From: AC-32 sp963717475
GTDB taxonomy: Bacteria; Actinomycetota; Thermoleophilia; Gaiellales; Gaiellaceae
Reading direction: 5' to 3'
NCBI GenBank assembly: GCA_963717475.1
Contig: OY970337.1
Coordinates: forward strand, 1,426,001 to 1,490,000
DNA: 64,000 nucleotides
Made by a program: the position numbers and the translations under genes. The notes beneath the pieces are model-generated. The model ran no database searches, had not been told where the DNA came from, and saw nothing but the letters and a program-made list of their open reading frames with translations. Shown here in pieces: positions 35,092 to 43,829 of this stretch (position 1 is the stretch's first letter; each line of letters starts with the position of its first letter).

Positions 35092-35982
35092 ATGCGCTAT
35101 CGCAGAAACACAACGCTTGACCCATCGCAGGTCGAGGACCGGCGCGGACAAGGGCCGATGCTCGGCCTGCCGGGCGGTGGGCTGACGGTCGGCGGCGGCG
35201 GCCTGGGGATCGTCGGCCTCGTCATCTACCTCCTCGTGAGCGCCCTGGCCGGCAGCTCGGGCGGGATCTCGGGACCGCTCCAGAACCTCGACGGGTCGAC
35301 GGTGTCGCAGACGCCGGCCGCAGAGAGCTGCACGTCCGGCGGCCAGGCCAACTCACGCGAGGACTGTCGCATCGTCGCCGACATCAACAGCGTCCAGGCG
35401 TACTGGACCGGCCGTTTCGGCGCCAACGGCCGGGCGTACGAGCCCGCCAAGACCGTCTTCTTCACCGGTTCGACGGACACCGGCTGCGGGCCTGCGAGCA
35501 CCGACGTCGGACCGTTCTACTGTCCGGTCGACAAGCACGTCTACATCGACCTCGGATTCTTCGACGAGCTGCGAACCCGGTTCGGAGCACAGGGCGGGCC
35601 CTTCGCGCAGGCATACGTGCTCGCCCACGAGTACGGCCATCACGTCCAGGACCTGCTCGGCACCCTCGGTTCCGGGTCGAGCCAAGCAGGTGCCCAGGGC
35701 CGTTCGGTGCGCACCGAGCTCCAGGCGGACTGCTTCGCGGGCGTCTGGGCCCAGCACGCGAGCCAGACCGGCTACATCGTCGGGTTGACGCAGGCCGACA
35801 TCGCCGACGCGCTCGACGCGGCCGCCGCCGTCGGGGACGACCGGATTCAGTCGGAGACGCAGGGACAGGTGAACCCGGAGACCTGGACTCACGGCTCCTC
35901 CGCGCAGCGTCAGAAATGGTTCACCGCCGGCTACCGATCCGGCAAGCCGGCGGCATGCAACACCTTCAGCGGGCCGCTCTAG
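35092..35982 (+). CDS. YpfJ-type neutral zinc metallopeptidase
   Basis: A 296-residue protein of the putative neutral zinc metallopeptidase family (YpfJ). One N-terminal span (LGIVGLVIYLLVSALAG, about 40-55) anchors an outside domain. Motifs are YCPVDKHVYIDLGFFDEL, the zinc site VLAHEYGHHVQDLLG (H179, E180, H183), ELQADCFAGVWA (third ligand region) and the tail HGSSAQRQKWFTAGYRSG. Cysteines C74/C87 and two others may form disulfides. Substrate unknown. An in-frame hydrophobic extension follows the stop. Confidence 0.9.
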   Translation: MRYRRNTTLDPSQVEDRRGQGPMLGLPGGGLTVGGGGLGIVGLVIYLLVSALAGSSGGISGPLQNLDGSTVSQTPAAESCTSGGQANSREDCRIVADINSVQAYWTGRFGANGRAYEPAKTVFFTGSTDTGCGPASTDVGPFYCPVDKHVYIDLGFFDELRTRFGAQGGPFAQAYVLAHEYGHHVQDLLGTLGSGSSQAGAQGRSVRTELQADCFAGVWAQHASQTGYIVGLTQADIADALDAAAAVGDDRIQSETQGQVNPETWTHGSSAQRQKWFTAGYRSGKPAACNTFSGPL

Positions 35983-36096
35983 TTTTCGCGCCGGTCTGGC
36001 TGGCTCGCGTTCATCATCGGCGTGATCGTGGCCGTCATCCTCGTCGCCGTCGTCGGACGCTTCCGCAGCGACAGGCCGGCCGTCGGTCGCGCCTAA
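35983..36096 (+). other. in-frame membrane-helix extension after the metallopeptidase stop
   Basis: Directly after TAG (35980-35982) the same frame stays open for 37 codons to TAA 36094-36096 and encodes SGWLAFIIGVIVAVILVAVV then GRFRSDRPAVGRA, a clean single-span helix with a basic end. No good start codon precedes the helix. It is either a readthrough extension, a small gene with an unusual start, or a remnant. Confidence 0.35.
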
Positions 36097-36114
36097 GCGC
36101 GTCGACCCCGAGCG

Positions 36115-36252
36115 CTAGATGGTGAAGCGCGGCCGCACCGGCATCGGGCGGCGGTACTCGAACACGCGCCAGAACCGGCGCAGGTCGCTCTTCTGGGGCC
36201 GCTGCGACCGGGCCTTGTCCAGCTGGGGCTTCTGGGCGCGGCGGTCTCTCAT
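36115..36252 (-). CDS. 45-residue basic peptide, coupled to the large repeat protein
   Basis: ATG 36252 overlaps the stop of the large secreted protein gene (ATGA). The frame encodes MRDRRAQKPQLDKARSQRPQ and ends PMPVRPRFTI, with about 14 Arg/Lys and a central aromatic stretch FWRVFEYRR. No family recognised. The overlap favours real translation, but the bias to CGN codons could also arise by chance in such DNA. Confidence 0.4.
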   Translation of the reverse strand: MRDRRAQKPQLDKARSQRPQKSDLRRFWRVFEYRRPMPVRPRFTI

Positions 36253-39131
36253 TTGATCTTGACCGTCGCGTAGGCGGCCTGGAACCCGGACTTCGTTGCC
36301 CGGAAGGTGAGCGTCCCGCGCTTGCGCGGCTTGAGCTTGAACGTCGCGACGCCCATCTTGTTCGTCTTTGCGTTGCGCGCCTTGACGCCGCCGCCGCTGA
36401 CGCGCACGACCACGTGGTACAGGCGCTTGCTGTGGCCGTCGAGCACGGTCGCCCGGATGCGGCTCATGTGCCCGCGCTTGACGACGCCGATCACGCTCAG
36501 CTTCAGGCGCGGCAGCAGGCGGATGACCTGCGCAGGCGCCCAGTCGCCCTGGTTGCGGTCTTCGTCGACTCCGGCAACGCGCCAGTAGAGCGTCCCGCCG
36601 GCGTTGTAGCCGAACTGGGTCATCGTCGGCGCGTAGCTCGTGTTGTCGGTCGTGACCGACTCGACGGTCTGGCTGAAGTCCGGCGTCGAGCTGATCTGCA
36701 CCTTGTACTGCTTGATCCCGATCTTGGGATCCCACGCGACCAGGACGTGGTCGGCGGTGGCGTCGGTGCGCGCGTTCGACGGCTGCGAGATCGTGCGCGT
36801 GAAGGTCTGCATCGGCGAGTACGGCCCTGGAGTCGACCCGGAGCCGGACTTCGGGAACTCGGCGCGCACCTGCCAGTGCCAGACGCCGGTCCCGGTCATC
36901 TTGATGAAGGAGATGATCGGCGAGCGAACGGTCGCGTTCTTCGACTGGCCGTTCGGCTGGTAGATGACCACGTCGTACGCGGACGCGCCCTGCACCGGGG
37001 ACCACGACCAGACCGGCAGCATGTCGCCTGACGGCGGGTTCCCCGAACTGGGTACCGGCGCGACCAGCGTCTTCTGGAAGGTCCCGGTCGGCGACCAGGT
37101 CAGCCCGTTCAGGTTCTCGTCGTCGGCGCGCACCCGCCAGTAGAGGACGGTGTTCGCCGGGTAGGTCGTGTTGCTCGAGTACGAGGTCGAGTCGACGAAG
37201 ACGTCGTCGAGGAGGTTGCTGAAGGTCGGGTCGCCGGAGACCTGGAGCCGGTAGCGGCGCGCGCCGTCGCAGGGCGACCAGCGGAAGGTCGGCTGGTCGG
37301 GGAAGACCTGCCCGCCGGCCGGATAGAGCAGGCTCGGCGGCACCGACTGCTTCTGGAAATCGCCTGCGTGCGAGAGCAGCGGGTTCCCGACGGCGTTGTT
37401 GCCGTCGTAGTTCGGCGACGGGAGCACGGCCCAGTAGTAGGACGTGGACTCGTCGCTGTATGCGCGCGTGGCCACCGAGGTGCGCGGCGCGTAGGCGGGC
37501 ACGTGCGTGAAGCCGTAGTCGACGATCGAGGTGAAGTTCGCGTCGCGGGAGACGATCACGAAGTAGCTCAGGGCGCCGTTGATCTGGTTCCAGGTGAAGT
37601 ACGGCGTGCTCGTCAGGTTCGTGCCGCGAACGGGCGTCAGGTAGTCGTTGGTGCAGGGGTACCCCAGGCAGCCCGGGGACTGGGTCGGCGGGTAGCCGGT
37701 GAACTCGAAGGCGGTGCCGCGGCCGGTTCCGTCGTCGAGGTACGTCCAGTCGCCGTAGACGTCGTGGTTGGCCGTGTCGCGGTCGGTGCGCGCGTGGACG
37801 CGAGCGCAGTAGGTTCCGGCGGCGAGGTTGATGAACTCGTTGGCGACCGACATCGCGTCGGGGTACGGCTGGACGAAGTTCCACCCGTCGCCGAGCGGCG
37901 TCCAGGCGTTCACCGCGGTGAACACGTCCCAGTGGTGGTCGTTCGACGGAGCGCTCCAGTTGCAGTTGCCTATCTCGTACGGCGCGACGTCGACCTCGTA
38001 GCTCGAGGCGCCGTGGACCTGGTCCCAGGTGATGACGGGGGCATGCGTCTGGTAGCCGGCAGTCCCGTTGTCCTGGTCGACGCCGGGGTCGTCCTGGTTG
38101 TCGCGCATGTGCAGGTTCTTGACGCTGGGCGCGGTGACCGGCGGGACGTTGTCGAACGTCTTCTGGAACACCTGCCCGACGTTCCACATGCCTGCGTGGC
38201 CGTCCGGGTCGATCGCGCGCACGCGCCAGTGGTACGTGTCGTTCTTGAAGACCTTCGTCGGCGAGAGCGAGGTCGCGATGGTCGTCCCGTCGCAGCAGAC
38301 CTTCGAGCCGATCGCGAAGTCCGCGGAGGGGTTGACCTCGACCTCGTAGCGCGCGGCGCCGGGGATCGCGTCCCAGGAGAACTTCGGGTCGTAGACCTCG
38401 GCCGCCGCATCGAGGTCGGTCACGGTCGGCGTGGTCACCGACGGCCAGACCCAGTTGAAGGTCGTGACGGGAGTCGGGACGCCGCGGTTGCCCTCGGCGT
38501 CGACCGGCGTCACGCCCCAGTAGTACATCCCGGGTGCGAGCGGCGCGGCAATCGCCGCCGAGGTGGCGGCGACGTTCGGCGGCCCGTTCGGGTCGTCCTG
38601 GTTGTCGTAGCGGAAGACGATCGACGCGAGCGATGCGTCGGTCGCGACCGGGACGAGGTACTCGGCCGCGCCCGGGATCCCCGACCAGCGGAGGACCACG
38701 GGGTTGGACGGGAAGGTCAGAGCCTCGCCGTCACCGGGCGTCTGCTTGGCGGGCTGGAGGTCCCAGAGCTTCGTGAACGAGTGAACCGGGCTCCACGTGG
38801 AGATGGCGCCGTTGACGGCGACCGAGCGGACGCGCCAGTAGTAGGTGCCGTTCGGCACCGTCTGCACCAGCGTCCCGCGGGTGTTCTTGGTGAAGAAGTC
38901 GTCCTTGCCGCCGCCGAGAACGCCGGAGTTCATCCCCGCATCCGCGGAGATCTGGAACTCGTACTTGTCGGCGTCGGGGACGGGAGTCCACGCGAAGGCC
39001 GGCAGGAACTCGAGCGTCGCGCCGTTGGCGGGCGCCGTCTGGGTCGGAGGGTTGATCGCGCCGCGAGCAGGCCCTGCGGTGAGCATGGCGATTGCGGCGA
39101 AAGCGGCTGCGAGAAGTCTGCGGTCGGTCAT
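36249..39131 (-). CDS. large secreted protein with tandem FnIII/Ig-like repeats
   Basis: A 960-residue exported protein. Signal peptide MTDRRLLAAAFAAIAMLTAG at the second ATG (39131), which is preferred to one 42 nt upstream because the signal is then N-terminal. It holds about eight repeats of roughly 100 residues with the shape P.F.W.PV.GA..YE..IS.D..F and YYWRVRA.D..G..S.WS....F.K, typical of fibronectin-III-like adhesive modules. Repeat ends such as TYYWRVRSVAVNG and LYWRVRADDENLNG are clear. The last 90 residues (LKLSVIGVVKRGHMS onward) form an Ig-like/carboxypeptidase-regulatory type domain. Likely a surface or matrix protein. Confidence 0.82.
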   Translation of the reverse strand: MTDRRLLAAAFAAIAMLTAGPARGAINPPTQTAPANGATLEFLPAFAWTPVPDADKYEFQISADAGMNSGVLGGGKDDFFTKNTRGTLVQTVPNGTYYWRVRSVAVNGAISTWSPVHSFTKLWDLQPAKQTPGDGEALTFPSNPVVLRWSGIPGAAEYLVPVATDASLASIVFRYDNQDDPNGPPNVAATSAAIAAPLAPGMYYWGVTPVDAEGNRGVPTPVTTFNWVWPSVTTPTVTDLDAAAEVYDPKFSWDAIPGAARYEVEVNPSADFAIGSKVCCDGTTIATSLSPTKVFKNDTYHWRVRAIDPDGHAGMWNVGQVFQKTFDNVPPVTAPSVKNLHMRDNQDDPGVDQDNGTAGYQTHAPVITWDQVHGASSYEVDVAPYEIGNCNWSAPSNDHHWDVFTAVNAWTPLGDGWNFVQPYPDAMSVANEFINLAAGTYCARVHARTDRDTANHDVYGDWTYLDDGTGRGTAFEFTGYPPTQSPGCLGYPCTNDYLTPVRGTNLTSTPYFTWNQINGALSYFVIVSRDANFTSIVDYGFTHVPAYAPRTSVATRAYSDESTSYYWAVLPSPNYDGNNAVGNPLLSHAGDFQKQSVPPSLLYPAGGQVFPDQPTFRWSPCDGARRYRLQVSGDPTFSNLLDDVFVDSTSYSSNTTYPANTVLYWRVRADDENLNGLTWSPTGTFQKTLVAPVPSSGNPPSGDMLPVWSWSPVQGASAYDVVIYQPNGQSKNATVRSPIISFIKMTGTGVWHWQVRAEFPKSGSGSTPGPYSPMQTFTRTISQPSNARTDATADHVLVAWDPKIGIKQYKVQISSTPDFSQTVESVTTDNTSYAPTMTQFGYNAGGTLYWRVAGVDEDRNQGDWAPAQVIRLLPRLKLSVIGVVKRGHMSRIRATVLDGHSKRLYHVVVRVSGGGVKARNAKTNKMGVATFKLKPRKRGTLTFRATKSGFQAAYATVKIK

Positions 39132-39237
39132 CAAGTGTGTGAACGAGGCCCGGCCGCTGGGTCCCGTGGTCACTTTGCGGCGTTGAAGTCACAATCGGGA
39201 CTGGGCTGTCTGCGCCCATCCCTCGTTCGGGGGAGAT

Positions 39238-40642
39238 TCAGCGTGTTCCGATGCGAAGGCCCAACAGGCGGGGCAACGCGGCCCCGGCGCGAGCCGGGAG
39301 CGGCGGCCGGCTCCCCCGCTCCTCGGCCTCCTCGCAGGCAAGGATCGCGGCGCGGACGATGCCGCCGCCGAGCCGGCGGATCGGCTCGGGCGGGAGCTTC
39401 GGAACTCGCCGCGTAACGAGTGGCAGGCGCGTGAGCTCGTCGTCGACGCCCAGGACGAGGCGCGCCAGGATCTGCCCGCCGAGCCAGCTCGGGCCCGCGC
39501 CGTGGCCGGAGTAGCCGGCGCCGTAATGGATGCGCGTGGCGGGGACGGTGCCGAAGTACGGCAGGTGGTCGGAGGAGACGTCGATCGGCCCGCCCCAGGC
39601 GTTCGTGACCTTTGCGTCCGCCAGGTCCGGCAGGAGATAACGAAGGCCGTGCTCCGCGCGCGCGACGGTCGCCTCGTCGTGGGTGAACCGGCGATCGAGC
39701 TTCCCGCCGAACCCGATCGGCCCAGAGCCGCTGCCCATCAGCACGCGGCCGTCGTTCGTCGTGCGGAAGTAGTGCAGGAACATCCGCCCGTCGAAGATCG
39801 CCTCGCCTCCCGTCCACGAGATCTGCTCGAGCAGTTCCGGGACCGGCTCGGTGAGGACGACGTAGCTGCCGAAGACGGTCAGCTTCCGGCTGAGGGGGCG
39901 CCACCCGGCTGCCGCCGCGTTCACGGCCATGACGATCTCCTTCGCGCGGACGACCCCGGCGGCCGTTTCCAGCCGGCCGTCGTCGATCCTGGTCACACGC
40001 GTGTGCTCGTGCAGACGCACCGACTCGAGCGCCGCGCTCCGCAGCGCGAGGGCGAGACGGGCCGGCTGGACCGTCGCTCCGTCGCGGAGGAAGACGCCGC
40101 TGCGGAAGACCGGCGAGCGGACCCTCTCGGCCAGCGCCTCGCGCGAGAGCGGGACGGCCTCGTCCGGAACCCCGAGCACCTCCGCCGCCTCGACCTCGTC
40201 GCCGATCGAGCGATCCTGCGCCTGCGCGGCCGACACGCGCAGCATCCCCGCCGGCCGGAGCCAGACGTCTGCGCCGCTGGGTTTCGCAGAACGCTCGCAC
40301 CCCGCGGACGATCCCTTCGCCCGCCCGGGCGACCGCGAGCGCGGCCTCGTCGCCGAAGCGCTCCCGCAGCCGCGGCAGGTGACTCCAGTACCCGTGCAGG
40401 AAGCCGCCGTTCCGCCCGCTCGGCCCGCGGCCGCACTCCTCGGCCTCGAGCACGAGGACGTCGAGCGACGGATCGCGCTCCTTCAGCGCGAGCGCCGTCC
40501 AGAGGCCCGTGTAGCCGCCGCCGACGATTGCGACGTCGGCTTCGGCGTCACCCTCGAGCGAAGGCGCGGGCTCCGCGCCGAAGCCGGCGGCGAGCGCCTC
40601 GTCGAGCCACCAAACCCGCCCTAGCTCTAGATCCGCTGCCAG
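39238..40642 (-). CDS. FAD-dependent amine oxidoreductase, PuuB-like, frameshifted
   Basis: DAO-type flavoprotein related to gamma-glutamylputrescine oxidase. The N-terminal frame gives DVAIVGGGYTGLWTALALKE, VLEAEECGRGPSGRNGGF and HLPRLRERFGDEAALAV. A second frame continues WLRPAGMLRVSAAQAQ through IHYGAGYSGHGAGPSWLGGQ. They join in a GGG run at 40279-40281 (one extra base); the repaired chain is about 460 residues. No ATG, GTG or TTG lies between the upstream stop and the conserved N-terminus; CTG 40642 is the only near candidate, so the start is unresolved. With the aminotransferase it suggests polyamine oxidation. Confidence 0.8.
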
Positions 40643-42108
40643 GCCTCCTGGAGGACCTCGCCGAGGATCCCGACGAGCTCGTCGAACTCGGCCTTCCCGG
40701 CGACGAGGGGCGGTGAGATCTGGATCACGGGGTCGCCGCGGTCGTCCGCGCGGCAGATCAGCCCGGCCTCGAACATGCGCGGCGTCAGGAACCCGCGCAG
40801 GAGCCGCTCGCACTCCTCGTCGTCGAACGTCTCGCGTGTCTCCTTGTTCTTCACCAGCTCGAGCGCGTAGAAGAAGCCGGTTCCGCGGAGGTCGCCGACG
40901 ATGGGCAGCTCGAGCAGCTGCGAGAGCTTCGCGTGGAACGCCTCCTCGTTCTCGCGAACATTCTCGAGGATCCGGTCGCGCTTCATGATCTCGATGTTCT
41001 TCAGCGCGATCGCGGACATCACCGGATGGCCACCGAAGGTGATGCCGTGCGAGTACATGCTCGTCTCCTCGAGGAACGGCTCCATCACGCGGTCGGTCGC
41101 GATCACCGCACCGATTGCCGCGTACGACGAGGACAGGCCCTTCGCCGAGCAGACGATGTCCGGCCGGATGTCGTAGCGCTCCGAGCCGAACCAGTAGCCG
41201 AGCCGGCCGAACGCTGTGATCACCTCGTCGGCCGAGAGCAGGATGTCGTAGCGGTCGCAGAGCTCGCGGACGCCCTGCCAGTAGCCCTTCGGAGGCGTGA
41301 ACGCACCGCCCGCGTTCTGGACCGGCTCCATGTGCACGAGGCAGACGGTCTCCGGCCCCATCTCGAGGATGGTCTCCTCGAGGTCGTCGAGCAGGTACGC
41401 GGTGAACTCCTCCTCGGTCTCGTCGGGGGGCCGGTGGTAGCGGTTCGTGTTCGCGACGTGGGAGACCTCGGGGACGAGTGGCTCGAACGGCGCGCGGATC
41501 GCGGAGATGCCGTTGATCGCCAGCGCGCCCATCGTCGTCCCGTGGTACGCGACTCGCCGCGCGATCGCCTTGTACCGCCTCGGCGCCGGAGCCCGTCCGG
41601 CCACGATCGCGTCGTGCATCGTCTCGGCCTCCTGCGCGCCGGCGCGAGCGCCGGGAGTGACGATGCCGCCGACGGCCTTCTGGCCGCGCGCGAGGTAGTA
41701 CTGGCGCGCGAGCTTCCACGCCGACTCGACCGCCTCGGAGCCGCCGGAAACGAAGAAGACGCGGTTGAGGTCGCCGGGCGCGAGCGAGGCGACCTCGGCA
41801 GCGAGCTCGATCGCGCGCGGATGCGCATACGACCAGTTCGTGTAGAACGGCAACTCGCGCATCTGCTCGAGCGCTGCCTGGCCGATCTCTTCCCCGTAGC
41901 CGTAGCCGATGTTCACGCAGAACAGGCCCGCGAGCGCGTCGAGGTAGCGCTTGCCGTTCGAGTCCTCGAGGTAGCACCCGTCGCCGCGGACGATGACCGG
42001 CACCTCGGCATCGGCGTAGCCGCCCATCCGCGTGAAGTGGAGCCAGAGGTGGTCGCGCGCGGCTTTCTGCAGCTGCTCGGGCGAGAGGCCCGGGGACGTA
42101 GTCGTCAT
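40627..42108 (-). CDS. class III PLP aminotransferase, putrescine/diamine type
   Basis: A 493-residue fold-type I aminotransferase. Glycine-rich FFVSGGSEAVESAWKLARQY, YHGTTMGALA, SADEVITAFGRLGYWFGSER and the PLP lysine K323 in SAKGLSSSYA are intact. The context of polyamine transporters and an aminobutyraldehyde-type dehydrogenase points to putrescine:pyruvate aminotransferase (SpuC-like). The family also contains beta-alanine and taurine enzymes. An insert of about 30 residues (141-172, VGGIVTPGARAGAQEAETMH region) is longer than I expect here. ATG 42108 with GAGGAGG upstream; ATGA overlap with the permease gene. Confidence 0.85.
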   Translation of the reverse strand: MTTTSPGLSPEQLQKAARDHLWLHFTRMGGYADAEVPVIVRGDGCYLEDSNGKRYLDALAGLFCVNIGYGYGEEIGQAALEQMRELPFYTNWSYAHPRAIELAAEVASLAPGDLNRVFFVSGGSEAVESAWKLARQYYLARGQKAVGGIVTPGARAGAQEAETMHDAIVAGRAPAPRRYKAIARRVAYHGTTMGALAINGISAIRAPFEPLVPEVSHVANTNRYHRPPDETEEEFTAYLLDDLEETILEMGPETVCLVHMEPVQNAGGAFTPPKGYWQGVRELCDRYDILLSADEVITAFGRLGYWFGSERYDIRPDIVCSAKGLSSSYAAIGAVIATDRVMEPFLEETSMYSHGITFGGHPVMSAIALKNIEIMKRDRILENVRENEEAFHAKLSQLLELPIVGDLRGTGFFYALELVKNKETRETFDDEECERLLRGFLTPRMFEAGLICRADDRGDPVIQISPPLVAGKAEFDELVGILGEVLQEAWQRI

Positions 42109-42971
42109 GTTCCTCCTCGAGTGGACTTGGCGGCTCGGTACTGCCAGAAGACGTTCGCAAGGCCGAGTGCGATCGCCACGAGGAAGATCCCGCTCGCCAC
42201 GACGTTCACCTGCGGGGGCACAGCCACCCTCGCGACCCCCCAGACGAAGATCGGAAACGTCTGCACAGGTCCCGCGTTGAGGTACGTGATCACGAAGTCG
42301 TCGATCGAGAGCGCGAACCCGAGCAGGCCGGCGGCCAGGATCGCGGGAGCGAGGAGCGGCAGCGTGACTTTCTGAAAGGTCACCCACTCGTTCGCGCCGA
42401 GATCCATCGCCGCTTCTTCCAGGTGCCTGTCGAACCCGATCAGACGCGCCTTCACGGTGACGACGACGAAGCTGATGATGAACATGACGTGGGCGATGAA
42501 GATCGTCCAGAACCCGAGCTGGATCGTGTTCTGATCGTTCAGGAAGAGGGCCAGGAGCGACGAGCCCATGACGATCTCCGGCGTCGACATCGGGAGGAAG
42601 ATGAGGACGTTCGTCGTGCCCCGGCCGCGGAACCGGTGGCGCACGATCGCGAGCGCGATCAGCGTTCCGAGCGCGGTGGCGACAATGGTTGCGAGCGTTG
42701 CCACCTCGAGCGACTTCTCGACAGCGCCCTGGATCCCGAGCACGGCGTTCCAGTGGATCCAGTTTTCGAACGTGAACTTGTGCCAGACGTAGTTGAACCG
42801 GCCGGTCGGGTGATTGAACGAGAAGAGGATCACGACCACGATCGGAAGCATCAGATAGACGACCACGAGGAGCGCGTACACGGTCAGCGAATGCCGCGCG
42901 ACGAAGCGCCACGCGCGGCTCGCGAAGCTCACGCGAGGGGTCCGCGCCAGGGTCTCGGCGACGGTCGTCAT
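42105..42971 (-). CDS. polyamine-type ABC permease (PotC-like), system 1
   Basis: A 288-residue inner-membrane permease with six spans. First span TVYALLVVVYLMLPIVVVIL; EAA loop LEEAAMDLGANEWVTFQKVT; and FALSIDDFVITYLNAG, a hallmark of spermidine/putrescine PotC proteins. Overlaps both neighbours by 4 nt (ATGA), so it is made in step with PotB-like and the aminotransferase. Confidence 0.9.
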   Translation of the reverse strand: MTTVAETLARTPRVSFASRAWRFVARHSLTVYALLVVVYLMLPIVVVILFSFNHPTGRFNYVWHKFTFENWIHWNAVLGIQGAVEKSLEVATLATIVATALGTLIALAIVRHRFRGRGTTNVLIFLPMSTPEIVMGSSLLALFLNDQNTIQLGFWTIFIAHVMFIISFVVVTVKARLIGFDRHLEEAAMDLGANEWVTFQKVTLPLLAPAILAAGLLGFALSIDDFVITYLNAGPVQTFPIFVWGVARVAVPPQVNVVASGIFLVAIALGLANVFWQYRAAKSTRGGT

Positions 42972-43825
42972 CCCGTCAGCTTCTCCGAGCCGACGACCTT
43001 GGCGTAGATCAGCAGCATGATCAGGATCGTCCCCATGAGGATGAACGAGAGCGAGGCAGCGGTCGGATAGTCGAGCGACTCCAGGAACTTCGCCTGGATC
43101 ACGTTCCCGATCATCGCCTGGTTCGGCGTTCCCAGCAGCGCGGCGTTGATGAAGTCACCGGCGGCCGGGATGAACGTCAGCAACGTTCCCGCGACGATTC
43201 CGGGCATCGAGAGCGGCACGGTCACCCTCAGGAACGACTGCGTCGAGGACGCGTAGAGGTCCTTCGACGCTTCGAGGAGCCGGGGGTCGATCTGCTCGAG
43301 CGAGACGTAGATCGGCAGCGCCATGAAGGGGAGGAAGTTGTAGGTGATGCCTGCGACGACCGCGAATGTCGTCGCCAACAGCCTGCCGTCCGGCCCGAGC
43401 ACGTGGACGTCGCGCAGGACGCGGACGACCGGGCCCTGGTCGGCGAGGATGTTGAGCCAGGCGAGCGTCCTGACGAGATAGGTGACGAAGAACGGCGCGA
43501 CGATGAAGAGCAGGAAGAGGTTCCGCCACGGGCCGGCCCGGAACGCGATCCAGTACGCGAGCGGGTAGGCGAGGACCAGGCACGCGATCGTCGCGATGCC
43601 CGCGTAGACGAACGAGCGGATGAGCTGCGTGTGGTAGCCCGAGAGGGCGTCCGAGAAGTTCGACCACTGCCACGTGAACGCGAAGTGGGGGAAGAGCCCC
43701 GACTGGAGCGACTGGTAGCCGAGGAAGACCATCGGCACCACGAAGAAGACTGCGAGCCACAGCATCCCCGGGGCGAGCAGGAGGTAGGGCGTGAGCCCCC
43801 TGTGCCGATGGAAGAACCCGCCCAA
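42968..43825 (-). CDS. polyamine-type ABC permease (PotB-like), system 1
   Basis: A 285-residue permease with six spans: LTPYLLLAPGMLWLAVFFVV near the N-terminus, LAYPLAYWIAF, and the EAA-type loop DPRLLEASKDLYASSTQSFL then VTVPLSMPGI. The segment PAAGDFINAALLGTPNQAMI is typical of PotB. The start is read as TTG 43825, 4 nt after the binding-protein stop; no better codon is nearby. Confidence 0.9.
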   Translation of the reverse strand: MGGFFHRHRGLTPYLLLAPGMLWLAVFFVVPMVFLGYQSLQSGLFPHFAFTWQWSNFSDALSGYHTQLIRSFVYAGIATIACLVLAYPLAYWIAFRAGPWRNLFLLFIVAPFFVTYLVRTLAWLNILADQGPVVRVLRDVHVLGPDGRLLATTFAVVAGITYNFLPFMALPIYVSLEQIDPRLLEASKDLYASSTQSFLRVTVPLSMPGIVAGTLLTFIPAAGDFINAALLGTPNQAMIGNVIQAKFLESLDYPTAASLSFILMGTILIMLLIYAKVVGSEKLTG

Positions 43826-43829
43826 GGAG

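Noticed and set aside
37368..39416. 682-codon plus-strand frame opposite the FnIII-like protein
   Set aside because: Composition is a mirror of the repeats on the other strand; no signal or domain.
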